In this document: piece after piece, positions 18,348-26,869 of the stretch
Position numbering within the stretch: position 1 is the first letter of the stretch
Layout of the letters: every line of letters begins with the position of its first letter
From: Xanthomonas boreopolis
Lineage (GTDB): Bacteria > Pseudomonadota > Gammaproteobacteria > Xanthomonadales > Xanthomonadaceae
Length of the DNA: 64,000 nt
Assembly: GCA_014654535.1 (NCBI GenBank)
Contig: BNBA01000026.1
Span: forward strand, 1 to 64,000
Direction: 5' to 3'
Made by a program: the position numbers and the translations under genes
Notes under the pieces: generated by a model
Told to the model about the DNA's origin: nothing
The model's database searches: none
What the model saw: only the letters and a program-made list of their open reading frames with translations

Positions 18348-19127
18348 TCACATGCCGCGGAACAGGCTCATGAACGGCTGGCTGACCACGAGCGTCTCCG
18401 GCCGATTCTTCAGTTTCAGGCAGCCCTTGCCGGTGTCGTCGCGCGACACCGAGGACACCGCCCTCATGTTGACGATGGTGGAGCGGTGGACCTGCTTGAA
18501 GATGCGCGGGTCGAGCACCTCCAGCAGCTCGCGCAGCGGCGTGCGCAGCAGCGATTCGCCCTCGGCGGTCATCACCACCGTGTACTTGTTGTCGGCCTGG
18601 AAGTAGGCCACCTCGTCGAGCATCACCAGCCGCGTCTCGCGGCCGGCACTGGCAGTGATCCAGGCCATGGGAGGCTTCTCCGGAGCGGGCGGCGCGGGGC
18701 GCTGCGCCAGCCGTTGCAGCAAGGTTTCCAGCATCGCGTGGTCGGGGCCGCCGCTGGCGGCGCGCGCGCGCACGCGCTGCACGGTGGCCTGCAGGCGTTC
18801 GCGCGATACCGGCTTGAGCAGGTAGTCGACCGCGCCCTGCTCGAACGCGTCGATCGCGTACTGGTCGTAGGCGGTGACGAACACCACCTGCGATGCGGGA
18901 CTGGCTTCCGCGGCGCCGCGCGCGACCTCGATGCCGGTCAGGCCCGGCATGCGGATGTCGAGGAACACGACGTCCGGGCGATGCTCGGCGATGCTCTCCA
19001 GCGCGCTGGCGCCGTCCTCGCATTCGGCCACCACCTGCAGCTCGGGCCATGCCTCGCCGAGCAGTTGCAGCAGCGATTGCCGCAGCAGCGCCTCGTCCTC
19101 GGCCACGACCGCACGCAGCGCGCTCAT
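18348..19127 (-). CDS. LytTR-type response regulator
   Basis: 259 residues. The receiver domain (1-120) has acidic residues at E10-D11, phospho-acceptor D57 in V-V-F-L-D-I-R-M-P, the T-A-Y block and the K of Y-L-L-K-P. The LytTR DNA-binding domain (about 150-255) shows Y-F-Q-A-D-N-K-Y-T-V-V, L-L-R-T-P-L-R-E-L, F-K-Q-V-H-R-S-T-I-V-N and the terminal P-F-M-S-L-F-R. Its ATG overlaps the stop of the sensor kinase (ATGA), a strong sign of translational coupling and of a cognate pair. The frame is open far upstream, but that is the out-of-frame overlap with the kinase. It would act as a transcription factor; targets may include the small exported protein downstream. Confidence 0.95.
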   Translation of the reverse strand: MSALRAVVAEDEALLRQSLLQLLGEAWPELQVVAECEDGASALESIAEHRPDVVFLDIRMPGLTGIEVARGAAEASPASQVVFVTAYDQYAIDAFEQGAVDYLLKPVSRERLQATVQRVRARAASGGPDHAMLETLLQRLAQRPAPPAPEKPPMAWITASAGRETRLVMLDEVAYFQADNKYTVVMTAEGESLLRTPLRELLEVLDPRIFKQVHRSTIVNMRAVSSVSRDDTGKGCLKLKNRPETLVVSQPFMSLFRGM

Positions 19128-20422
19128 GCCAGCCCCTCCTGCCGCGGCACCGGGGGCGGCATGTCCGCCGGCAACGGCAGGCTGATCGTCGCCGCCATGC
19201 CGGCCGGGAAGTTGGACACCAGCGCGAACGCCGCCCGGTCGCCGTAGATCAGGCGCAGGCGCTCGCGCAGGTTCTTCAGGCCGATGCCGGTGCCGCTGTT
19301 CTGGCTGCTGAAGCCCTGCCCGTCGTCGGCCACGGTCACCGTGACGTGCTGGTCGGTGCGCCGCGCCAGGATCCAGACCGTGCCGCCGCCCGGCTTGGGC
19401 TCCAGCCCGTGCTTGATCGCGTTCTCCACCAGCGTCTGCAGCATCATCGACGGCATCGGCACGCTCCGCAGCTCGTAGGGCACTTCGATCTGCAGCGCCA
19501 GCCGCGTGCCCATGCGGATGCGCAGGATCTCCAGGTAGGCCTGGGCCCGTTCCAGCTCGTCGCCGAGCGTGGAGGGCGCATCGCCGGCATTCGGCAGCGA
19601 GTGGCGCAGGTACTGGATCAGGTGCCCGATCATCGCGTCGGCACGCGGCGGATCGGTGCGGGTCAGCACCTGCGCGCTGGCCAGGGTGTTGTAGAGGAAG
19701 TGCGGCTCGACCTGCGCGTGCAGCAGGTTCAGGCGCGCCACCGCCAGTTCCTTCTCGGTGGCCGACTGCTCGGCGGCGGCCTGCTCGCTGCGGCGCTGGC
19801 GCGCGACCTGCGCGGTGATCGCGCGCGAGAGCGTCTCGGCGTTGTCGTAGTTGCTGCCCTCGTCGACCAGGAACAGGTCCACCCAGGCGCCGGCGTCCGG
19901 CTCGCACAGCAGGGTGACGCTGCTGGTGCCGTTGCCCGGCGCCAGCGTGGCGAGGACCTTGTTGTGGCTGATGCTCATGCGCGCGAACACGTTCCAGCTG
20001 GATGGGTTGTGGTTGTCGCGCAGGTCGTCGCGCCGCACCCGGGCACGGATCAGCAGGCTGCCCGGAGAGCTTTGCACGTCCTCCACGCGCGGCAGCTGGC
20101 GGATCGCCGACTCGACCACCGCGAAGGCCTCCGGCGCATCCAGGGGCACCTCGATCTGGCGGCGCTGGCGGCTGGTCAGGGTGTCGTGGCCGAGGCGGCC
20201 GGCGGCCAGCTTCACCCGCCGCAGGTGGGTGGCCAGGTTGGTCAGCACGATGGCGAGGGTGACCAGCACCAGCAGGGTGAACACCGAGCCCGTCGAGCCG
20301 AACAGCTCGTCCCACAGATTGCTGGCGACGATCAGCACGATCATCCAGGCGAACAGGATGCGCGCGAACAGGAAGAGGCTGGCGGACACGGCGGCTTCCG
20401 GGGTTGAGTGCCGGGCGAGCAT
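19124..20422 (-). CDS. LytS/YehU-type sensor histidine kinase
   Basis: 432 residues. Two membrane helices (about 15-35 and 45-65) are followed by a ~120-residue cytoplasmic segment of no known domain. The His_kinase family-6 phospho-acceptor region follows (L-L-H-A-Q-V-E-P-H-F-L-Y-N-T-L-A), then an HATPase domain with the N-box V-E-N-A-I-K-H-G-L and G-boxes D-D-G-Q-G-F and G-I-G-L-K-N-L-R-E-R-L. There is no large extracellular sensor loop, so the stimulus is probably sensed in the membrane or cytoplasm. It is the first gene of a three-gene operon with the LytTR regulator (4-bp overlap) and a small exported protein. It is divergent from the Tat-exported oxidoreductase gene. Confidence 0.95.
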   Translation of the reverse strand: MLARHSTPEAAVSASLFLFARILFAWMIVLIVASNLWDELFGSTGSVFTLLVLVTLAIVLTNLATHLRRVKLAAGRLGHDTLTSRQRRQIEVPLDAPEAFAVVESAIRQLPRVEDVQSSPGSLLIRARVRRDDLRDNHNPSSWNVFARMSISHNKVLATLAPGNGTSSVTLLCEPDAGAWVDLFLVDEGSNYDNAETLSRAITAQVARQRRSEQAAAEQSATEKELAVARLNLLHAQVEPHFLYNTLASAQVLTRTDPPRADAMIGHLIQYLRHSLPNAGDAPSTLGDELERAQAYLEILRIRMGTRLALQIEVPYELRSVPMPSMMLQTLVENAIKHGLEPKPGGGTVWILARRTDQHVTVTVADDGQGFSSQNSGTGIGLKNLRERLRLIYGDRAAFALVSNFPAGMAATISLPLPADMPPPVPRQEGLA

Positions 20423-20592
20423 AGCCGCGTGCGCCGGCGCCGTGGCGGGCGATGCGATGGAACCGCCGAATCGGCGACGGAAGCCGGCCGCCAGGGCGCG
20501 AAATCCCGCTCCCCGGCAGGAAACCGGCCGGCGCGGCCCCGGGCCCGGCGGCGCGGCGCTATGCTCGGCGCTCCCCCGGACGAAGGATCTCC

Positions 20593-21786
20593 ATGCATCG
20601 CCGCCACTTCCTGCGCGGCGCGGGCGCCGCCCTCGCCGCCGCCTCCACCGGCGCGCTGGCCTCCGGGCCGGCCAAGGCCGCGCCGGCCGCCGCGCCCCTC
20701 CCGCCGCCGCTGGCGTCGCGCTTCGCCGGGCCGCGGGCGCTGGCGCCGATCCGCGCCACGCCCGACCGCATCGTCGCGCTGAGCGTCTGCACGCGGCCGT
20801 TCCGCGCGCAGGGGCCGCGCATCGAGGTCGAACGCATCGGCCGCAGGCAGGTCGTCCACAACTACGGCCATGGCGGCAGCGGCTGGTCGCTGTCGTGGGG
20901 CAGCGCCGAGCTGGCGGTGCGGCTCGCGCAAGCCGCCGGCGCCCGCGACGGACTGGCGGTGATCGGCTGCGGCGCGATCGGGCTGACCACCGCGCTGGTG
21001 GCGCAGCGCGCCGGCCTGCGCGTGCGCATCTACGCCAAGGAACGCCCGCCGGAAGTGCGCTCGTTCTTCGCCACCGGCGTGTGGTCGCCCGGCTCGCGCG
21101 TATGCACGGCCGAGCACGCCACGCCCGAATTCCGCAGGCGCTGGGAAGAGATGGCTCGGATCTCGTTCCGCCGCTACCAGACCCTGCTCGGCCTGCCCGG
21201 CGAGCCGATCGAATGGCGCGACGGCTTCGTGCTCTCCGACGTCCCGTTCGACCAGCCCGTGCCCGGCGCCGAGGACCACGAGCCGGAGTATCCGCACCTG
21301 GAACGCGAGCTGCTCGCCGACCTGGGCCCCGGGACGACGCCCCTCGCCGCCGGCGAACATCCCTTCCCGGTACCGTTCGCCGCCCGCTACACGCAGATGA
21401 CCTTCAACATCAGCGCCTACTCGCGCATGCTGCTGGACGACTTCCTGCAGGCCGGCGGCGAACTGCGCACGCGCGAGTTCGAAAGCCCGCGCCAGTTCGC
21501 CGACCTGCGCGAAAAGGTGATCGTCAACGCCACCGGCTACGGCGCGCGCGCATTGCTAGGCGACGAGAGCGTCGTCCCCGTGCGCGGCCAGACCGCACGG
21601 CTGGTCCCGCAGCCGGAAGTGGACTACGGCCTGTACTGGCGCGGCCACAACCTGAGCGTGGTGCCGCGCCGCGACGGCATCCTGGTCCAGGCCCAGGGCC
21701 CGCGCGACTTCGGCAACGCCGACGCCACGCCGGACCGCGCCGCCTCGGAAGCGGCCGTGGCGCAGCTGGCGAAGTTGTTCGGGTAG
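20593..21786 (+). CDS. Tat-exported FAD-dependent oxidoreductase, DAO fold with permuted motif order
   Basis: 397 residues. A twin-arginine signal (R-R-H-F-L-R-G-A-G-A-A-L-A-A-A) predicts export as a folded flavoprotein. GAAGGA at 20582-20587 fixes the start. V-I-G-C-G-A-I-G-L (GxGxxG at 125-130) is the FAD-binding Rossmann motif. H-N-Y-G-H-G-G-S-G-W (89-98), which is normally the C-terminal FAD/substrate block of D-amino-acid oxidases, comes before it here, preceded by R-P-F-R. The protein ends with R-R-D-G-I-L-V-Q-A and a short helix, where canonical DAO would continue into the G-L-R-P-x-R...H-N-Y-G-H-G-G part. This suggests a circular permutation. A D-amino-acid or related amine oxidase activity in the periplasm is likely; the substrate is unknown. 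Confidence 0.88.
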   Translation: MHRRHFLRGAGAALAAASTGALASGPAKAAPAAAPLPPPLASRFAGPRALAPIRATPDRIVALSVCTRPFRAQGPRIEVERIGRRQVVHNYGHGGSGWSLSWGSAELAVRLAQAAGARDGLAVIGCGAIGLTTALVAQRAGLRVRIYAKERPPEVRSFFATGVWSPGSRVCTAEHATPEFRRRWEEMARISFRRYQTLLGLPGEPIEWRDGFVLSDVPFDQPVPGAEDHEPEYPHLERELLADLGPGTTPLAAGEHPFPVPFAARYTQMTFNISAYSRMLLDDFLQAGGELRTREFESPRQFADLREKVIVNATGYGARALLGDESVVPVRGQTARLVPQPEVDYGLYWRGHNLSVVPRRDGILVQAQGPRDFGNADATPDRAASEAAVAQLAKLFG

Positions 21787-21839
21787 GTCCCTTCTCCCGT
21801 TCACGGGAGAAGGTGGCGCGCAGCGCCGGATGAGGGCGC

Positions 21840-21972
21840 TTCAAGTGAAGCGATCTACTGCATCCCCCATCCGCCCTTCGGGCCCCTTCCCCCGCAGGCG
21901 GGGGAAGGGAAGTCGGCGCCGGTCCAGAACACACCATGGGAGCCCCTTCCCCCGCAGGCGGGGGAAGGGACG
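21840..21972. repeat. Repeated CCCTTCCCCCGCAGGCGGGGGAAGGG palindromes
   Basis: Two copies (about 21885-21911 and 21944-21970) of a palindrome with arms CCTTCCCCC/GGGGGAAGG lie between convergent genes. Just before them is a related GGGAGAAGGTGGCGCG unit. The same family appears as TTCTCCCGCAAGCGGGAGAA near 59190 and 59390, at 33460 and at 48910-48945, and a degenerate form sits inside nrdJb. It could serve as a bidirectional terminator for the flanking convergent genes. Confidence 0.75.
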
Positions 21973-21979
21973 TTGGGAC

Positions 21980-23638
21980 TCACTTGCGCTCGGCGGCGCT
22001 CGCGTCGCGGGTGGCGCGGAACTCCGAGTCCTGGCTCCAGTTCGGCCACTGGCGCGAGTCGGCCAGCTGCATCCCGAGCCTGTACAGCACCGCCAGGTCG
22101 CGCGCGGCGCCGGCGAAGGTCCAGTCGCGCTGCCATTCGTCGCCTTGCTGGTGGTAGCGCTTGGCGGTGTAGTCGTCGGCCGCGGCCTTGCCGGCGGCGA
22201 TGCCGCCGCTCTCCCAGTCCTGGCCGGCCGAGTACGAGATCGCCGGCACGCCGCGCTTGGCGAAGGAGAAGTGGTCGGAGCGGAAGAAATAGCCGGCTTC
22301 CGGCTTCGGATCGGGCGTGTAGCGCAGGTTCCAGCCCTGCTTGGCGACGGTCTTCAGGTCGTCGAGCAGTTCCAGCTTGGCGGTGCCGTAGATGCCGAAG
22401 TCGCGCGAGGGCACGAACGGGCTCATGCCGTCCATGTTGATCACCGCCACGGTCCTGGCCAGCGGGTACAGCGGCTTGGAAGCGTAGAACTCGGAGCCGA
22501 GCAGGCCCTTCTCCTCGGCGGTCACCGCCAGGAACACCACCGAACGCTCCGGCCTGGGCCCGTTGGCGAAGCCGCGCGCCAGTTCCAGCAGCGCCGCGGT
22601 GCCGCTGGCGTTGTCGAGCGCGCCGTTGAAGATGGTGTCGCCCCGCGCATCCGGCTTGCCGACGCCGATGTGGTCCCAGTGCGCGCTGTAGACCAGCGTC
22701 TCGTCCGGGTACTTGCTGCCTTCCAGCCGCGCGACCACGTTGTGCGAAGTGATCACGTCGCGCTTGACCTGGTAGCTCGCGCTCAGGCCCTCGCCCTTGA
22801 GCGCCACCGGCTTGAAGCCGCGCGTGGCGGCCTGCTTCTTCAGCGCGTCGAAATCCAGGCCGGCGTCCTTGAACAGCTGCACCGCCAGGTCGCGCTGGAT
22901 CCAGCCCTCGACCTTCGGGTGCGCCGCCGCCGGGTCGTCGCGCACCACGTCGAACATGGTGTTGGTGTTGGAACTGGCGACCGTGGCCCAGCCGTACGAC
23001 GCCGGCGCGGTCTCGTGCACGATCAGCACGCCGAGCGCGCCCTGGCGCGCGCCTTCCTCGTACTTGTAGGTCCAGCGGCCGTAGTAGGTCATGCCCTTGC
23101 CGTCGAAATCGCCCTGGCCGGTCTCGAAGTCCGGGTCGTTGATCAGCACGACGGCGATCTTGCCCTTCAGGTCCACGCCCTTGAAGTCGTCCCAGTTGCG
23201 CTCCGGCGCCTTGACGCCGTAGCCGACGAACACCAGCGGCGCGTTGGCGATGTCCACCGACGTGGAGCCGTCCATCGCGGCGCGGACCGCGATCTCCTTG
23301 CCCTGGGTCAGCGCCTGCGTCTTGCCCGCGACGCCCAGCGCCAGCTTCGGCGTGCCGACGATGTCGGCGCGCTGCAACGGCACCGCCTGGGTCCATGCGC
23401 GGGTGCCGCCGGCCTGCAGGTCGCCGCCCGGCTGCAGGCCCGCCTCGCGGAACCGCTCGACCAGGTAGGCGATGGTCTTCTCCTCGCCGGCCGTGGCCGG
23501 GGCGCGCCCCTCGAACTCGTCCGACGCCAGCACCTTGACGTCCTGCGAAATGCGCTTGCCGTCGAAAGCCGGCGTGGCCGCCATCGCCAGCATCGGCGCC
23601 GCCGAGAGCGCCAGCACTCCCACCAGATGTCTTTTCAC
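21980..23638 (-). CDS. M28 family zinc aminopeptidase with PA domain
   Basis: 552 residues with a cleavable signal peptide (hydrophobic run ending A-M-A-A). Residues about 130-270 look like an inserted protease-associated domain ([20 protein letters not shown]). The peptidase part has the co-catalytic zinc residues: A-H-W-D-H, D in [11 protein letters not shown] in [11 protein letters not shown] in I-N-M-D-G, and a final H ([10 protein letters not shown]). It is expected to act in the periplasm or outside the cell, removing N-terminal residues from peptides, as commonly seen in predatory or saprophytic Lysobacteraceae. It is a single gene convergent with the DAO-fold gene. Confidence 0.94.
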   Translation of the reverse strand: MKRHLVGVLALSAAPMLAMAATPAFDGKRISQDVKVLASDEFEGRAPATAGEEKTIAYLVERFREAGLQPGGDLQAGGTRAWTQAVPLQRADIVGTPKLALGVAGKTQALTQGKEIAVRAAMDGSTSVDIANAPLVFVGYGVKAPERNWDDFKGVDLKGKIAVVLINDPDFETGQGDFDGKGMTYYGRWTYKYEEGARQGALGVLIVHETAPASYGWATVASSNTNTMFDVVRDDPAAAHPKVEGWIQRDLAVQLFKDAGLDFDALKKQAATRGFKPVALKGEGLSASYQVKRDVITSHNVVARLEGSKYPDETLVYSAHWDHIGVGKPDARGDTIFNGALDNASGTAALLELARGFANGPRPERSVVFLAVTAEEKGLLGSEFYASKPLYPLARTVAVINMDGMSPFVPSRDFGIYGTAKLELLDDLKTVAKQGWNLRYTPDPKPEAGYFFRSDHFSFAKRGVPAISYSAGQDWESGGIAAGKAAADDYTAKRYHQQGDEWQRDWTFAGAARDLAVLYRLGMQLADSRQWPNWSQDSEFRATRDASAAERK

Positions 23639-23820
23639 CGCGAACCCCCGCTCTATCGAAACAGCGGTCGAGTTTAGGCCAAGACCCCGGGGCCCCGGGA
23701 TGTGCCGGATGGCCTGGGTGGCTCCACATGAACGGGGTCATGCCCGGCCGCCGGCCGCCCGGTCAATTTTCCGCCACCGGGGCCGATATCGCGGGCGATG
23801 TTCGAATACGAAGACACTCC

Positions 23821-25974
23821 ATGAACCCGCTCGCCTCGTTGCGCCGCCGCGTCGCCGACCTCCCCGTCACCCGCAAGTTCGTCCTGCTCTGCGCGCTGCT
23901 GGCGCTGGGCGTGGTCCTGCTGGCCATCGGCGCCGCGCGCCTGCAGTACCTGGACCTGGTCGAGGCGCGCAAGCAGAGCGTGAAGACCCAGGTCGACATG
24001 GGCATGGACATGATCGGCCACTACGCCGGCATGGCCGCGCGCGGCGAGATCAGCACCGCCCAGGCCAAGGCGCTGGCCCGGTCGGCGCTGGCCTCGGTCC
24101 GCACCAACAACGGCGTGGACTACTTCTTCATCGCCGACCCGCAGATGCGCATCGTGATGCATCCCACGCGCAAGGCCGGCACCGACATGAGCGGCTACCG
24201 CAGCGATGCCGGCGAGTACGTCTACCGCGACATCCAGAAGGCCGCGGCCGAGGGCGACGGCTTCAGCTACTACTCCGCGCCCAAGCCGGGCCAGAAGGCC
24301 CAACTGCCGAAGATCAGCTACGCACGCGCCTTCCCCGAGTGGAACTGGATCCTGGCGATGGGCGTCTACGCCGACGACATCCAGCGCGAGGCGTGGGGAT
24401 TCACCGGCTGGGTGACGCTGATCGGCGCCGGCGTGGTGGTGGTGATCACGGTCCTGTCGTGGCTGATCGCCGGCTCGATCGTCGTGCCGCTGCGCGCGGC
24501 CACGCGCACTGCCGAGGCGATCGCCGGCGGCCGGTTCGACAACGCGATCGCCGCCACGTCCAAGGACGAGACCGGCCAGCTGCTGGCCAGCATGGACCAG
24601 ATGCAGCACCAGCTGCAGCGCTTCAACGGCGAGATGCAGACCATGATCCGCCTGCAGCAGGGCGAGGACATCGGCCATCGCATCCCGGAGGATTTCCCGG
24701 GCGACTACGGCACGCTCGCGCGCGGCGTCAACACCGTGCTGTTCGAGCACCTGGACGCGATCAACGACGCGATGGCGGTGATGGACGAGTACGGCCGCGG
24801 CGACCTGCGCCGCGACATGCGCCGCCTGCCCGGCCAGCGCGCGCGCCTGCACGAGGCGCTGGACGCGGTGAAGGCCAACCTGTCGTCGATCAACGGCGAC
24901 ATCGCCCGCCTGGCCGAAGCCGCCGCGCATGGCGATTTCTCCGCGCGCGGCGACGAATCCCGCTACCAGTTCGCCTTCGCCGAGATGGTGCGGGCGCTGA
25001 ACCGCCTGATGCAGCAGGCGGACGCCGGCCTGGGCGACGTGGGCCGGATTATGGCCGCGATCGCCGACGGCGACCTGAGCCAGCGCGTGGACGCGCGCTA
25101 CGAAGGCGCGTTCGGCCACCTGGCCGACGCCGCCAACCGCACCGCCGGGCAGTTGGCCGCGATCGTGCGCGGGATCCAGCATTCGGCCCGTTCGATCGAC
25201 ACCGCCGCGGCGGAGATCGCCACCGGCAACGCCGACCTTTCCAAGCGCACCGAGAGCCAGGCCGCCAACCTGGAGGAAACCGCGGCGTCGATGGAGGAGC
25301 TGACCTCGACGGTACGCCAGAACGCCGACCACGCCCGCGAGGCGGACAAGCTGGCGCAGAACGCCGGCCAGGTCGCCGGCGAAGGCGGCCGCGTGGTCGA
25401 GCAGGTGGTGGCCACGATGGCGTCGATCCAGGAGGCCTCGGCGCGCATTGCCGACATCATCGGCGTGATCGACGGCATCGCGTTCCAGACCAACATCCTG
25501 GCGCTCAACGCCGCGGTGGAAGCGGCACGCGCCGGCGAACAGGGCCGCGGCTTCGCCGTGGTCGCCAGCGAAGTGCGCGCGCTCGCGCAACGCTCGGCGC
25601 AGGCGGCCAAGGAGATCAAGGCGTTGATCGACGACTCGGTGGAGCGCGTGGCCCAGGGCTCGGCGCTGGTCACCAGCGCCGGCAGCACGATGTCCCAGGT
25701 GGTGGAAGCGGTGGAGCGCGTCACCGGCATCATGGCCGAGATCACCGCCGCCTCCCAGGAGCAGTCGGCCGGCATCGAACTGGTCAGCCAGACCGTGATG
25801 CAACTGGACGAAATGACCCAGCAGAACGCCGCCCTGGTCGAAGAAGCCACCGCCGCCGCCCGCAGCCTGGAAGACCAGGCCAGCCAGCTCACCCAGGCGA
25901 TAGCCGTATTCCAGCTGGACGACGAATCGCACGCCCGACAAACACCGGATGTGCACTACGCGTCGGCGGCTTGA
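23821..25974 (+). CDS. Methyl-accepting chemotaxis protein with Cache-type sensor and several HAMP-like units
   Basis: 717 residues. Membrane helix 1 (about 18-38), a periplasmic single-Cache-like domain ([15 protein letters not shown] type strand, [10 protein letters not shown]), then helix 2 (about 195-220). Three HAMP-like stretches follow: one directly after TM2 ([15 protein letters not shown]), one around [10 protein letters not shown], and one around [14 protein letters not shown]. The signalling domain contains the receptor hairpin core [28 protein letters not shown]. There is no N-W-E-T-F-like tail. The start is the Met at 23821; an in-frame Met 31 codons upstream lacks hydrophobic context. 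The ligand is unknown. Confidence 0.94.
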   Translation: MNPLASLRRRVADLPVTRKFVLLCALLALGVVLLAIGAARLQYLDLVEARKQSVKTQVDMGMDMIGHYAGMAARGEISTAQAKALARSALASVRTNNGVDYFFIADPQMRIVMHPTRKAGTDMSGYRSDAGEYVYRDIQKAAAEGDGFSYYSAPKPGQKAQLPKISYARAFPEWNWILAMGVYADDIQREAWGFTGWVTLIGAGVVVVITVLSWLIAGSIVVPLRAATRTAEAIAGGRFDNAIAATSKDETGQLLASMDQMQHQLQRFNGEMQTMIRLQQGEDIGHRIPEDFPGDYGTLARGVNTVLFEHLDAINDAMAVMDEYGRGDLRRDMRRLPGQRARLHEALDAVKANLSSINGDIARLAEAAAHGDFSARGDESRYQFAFAEMVRALNRLMQQADAGLGDVGRIMAAIADGDLSQRVDARYEGAFGHLADAANRTAGQLAAIVRGIQHSARSIDTAAAEIATGNADLSKRTESQAANLEETAASMEELTSTVRQNADHAREADKLAQNAGQVAGEGGRVVEQVVATMASIQEASARIADIIGVIDGIAFQTNILALNAAVEAARAGEQGRGFAVVASEVRALAQRSAQAAKEIKALIDDSVERVAQGSALVTSAGSTMSQVVEAVERVTGIMAEITAASQEQSAGIELVSQTVMQLDEMTQQNAALVEEATAAARSLEDQASQLTQAIAVFQLDDESHARQTPDVHYASAA

Positions 25975-25990
25975 GTGAAACGCGAGCGAC

Positions 25991-26583
25991 CTGCTGTTGC
26001 TGTTGCTGTTGCTGTTGCTCGTGATTTTGCTTTGGCTTCTTGCCTTTGACTTACCGGGGTCCCTCCGAAGCGGCGGAACCGGCGGGAAAACCCGAAGGGC
26101 GACGTGCATGGGCTCGCCGGAAAAGGCGAAGCACTGCTTCGCCCCGGCGGGCGGGCATTCGCGCGCGGCGAATGCCCCGGACTCGGCCGCGTAGCGGACG
26201 AGCACGTCGTTTTTCGCCGCGACAGGATGTCGCGTCGAAAAATCCCGCCGGCTCCGCGGACCCGCAGCGCAGCTGCGGGCGCGAAGGCGGGGTGTGCTTG
26301 ATCAGCCATGACCAGCCATTCGGCTGCTGTGAAGCGCTTCTTTTGGTTACTTTTCTTTACGCGGCACATCCTTGTGCCGCGCCCTTCGGGCCGGCTTCGC
26401 CGTGCGGCGCCGCTCCTGCGGCGCGCGTGCACAAGCAAAGAAAAGTGACTCGCCGTAAGGCGAAAGCTTTGGCTTTTATTGCTATTGGCAAAGGCCCAAG
26501 ACGCAACGTCCAAGGCAACATCCCTGGATGATCAGCCGTTCGGCTGCTGAAAAGCGCTTCCCGCCTTCGCGAGAATGACGATA
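25991..26583. repeat. Composite intergenic repeat, copy 3
   Basis: This fills most of the 895-bp gap before the M16 gene. It has four to five CTGTTG units, TCGTGATTTTGCT, the CCCTCCGAAGCGGCGGA block, the GCGCAGCTGCGGGCGCG block, GACCAGCCATTCGGCTGCTG and the long hairpin at 26346-26449. It ends in GATCAGCCGTTCGGCTGCTG with a CGCTTCCCGCCTTCGCGAGAATGACG tail. The remaining 26584-26869 is AC-rich, low-complexity leader DNA of the M16 gene (GAACCAACCACC-like runs) with no gene. Confidence 0.78.
26346..26449. repeat. Long nested hairpin, second copy
   Basis: Arms GTTACTTTTCTTT (26346-26358) and AAAGAAAAGTGAC (26437-26449) enclose the same inner hairpins as at 7596-7699. Relative to that copy, a C-G pair is T-A here and one A has become G, which still pairs as G-U in RNA. 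Confidence 0.85.
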
Positions 26584-26869
26584 GATAGATGGCCGAGAAC
26601 GAAAAGATAATAAAGACGCTGGATCTACCGCTTGCTGGAGAACCAACAGGATCGATAGCGATTGCCAGCGCGCCGATACAAAGACAACGACAGAAGAACC
26701 AAGCAACCAAATCGGATAACGCAAAGACGCCCGCACGACATCTAACCCCACCCAACCACCCCACTTGAACCAACCACCAACACCCCACTCCATACCCTCC
26801 GAAAACATTTGCATGCCGCCCCCACGCAGGCATAGCCTCCACGGCTCGAACCCGTACATGGAGCGACGC

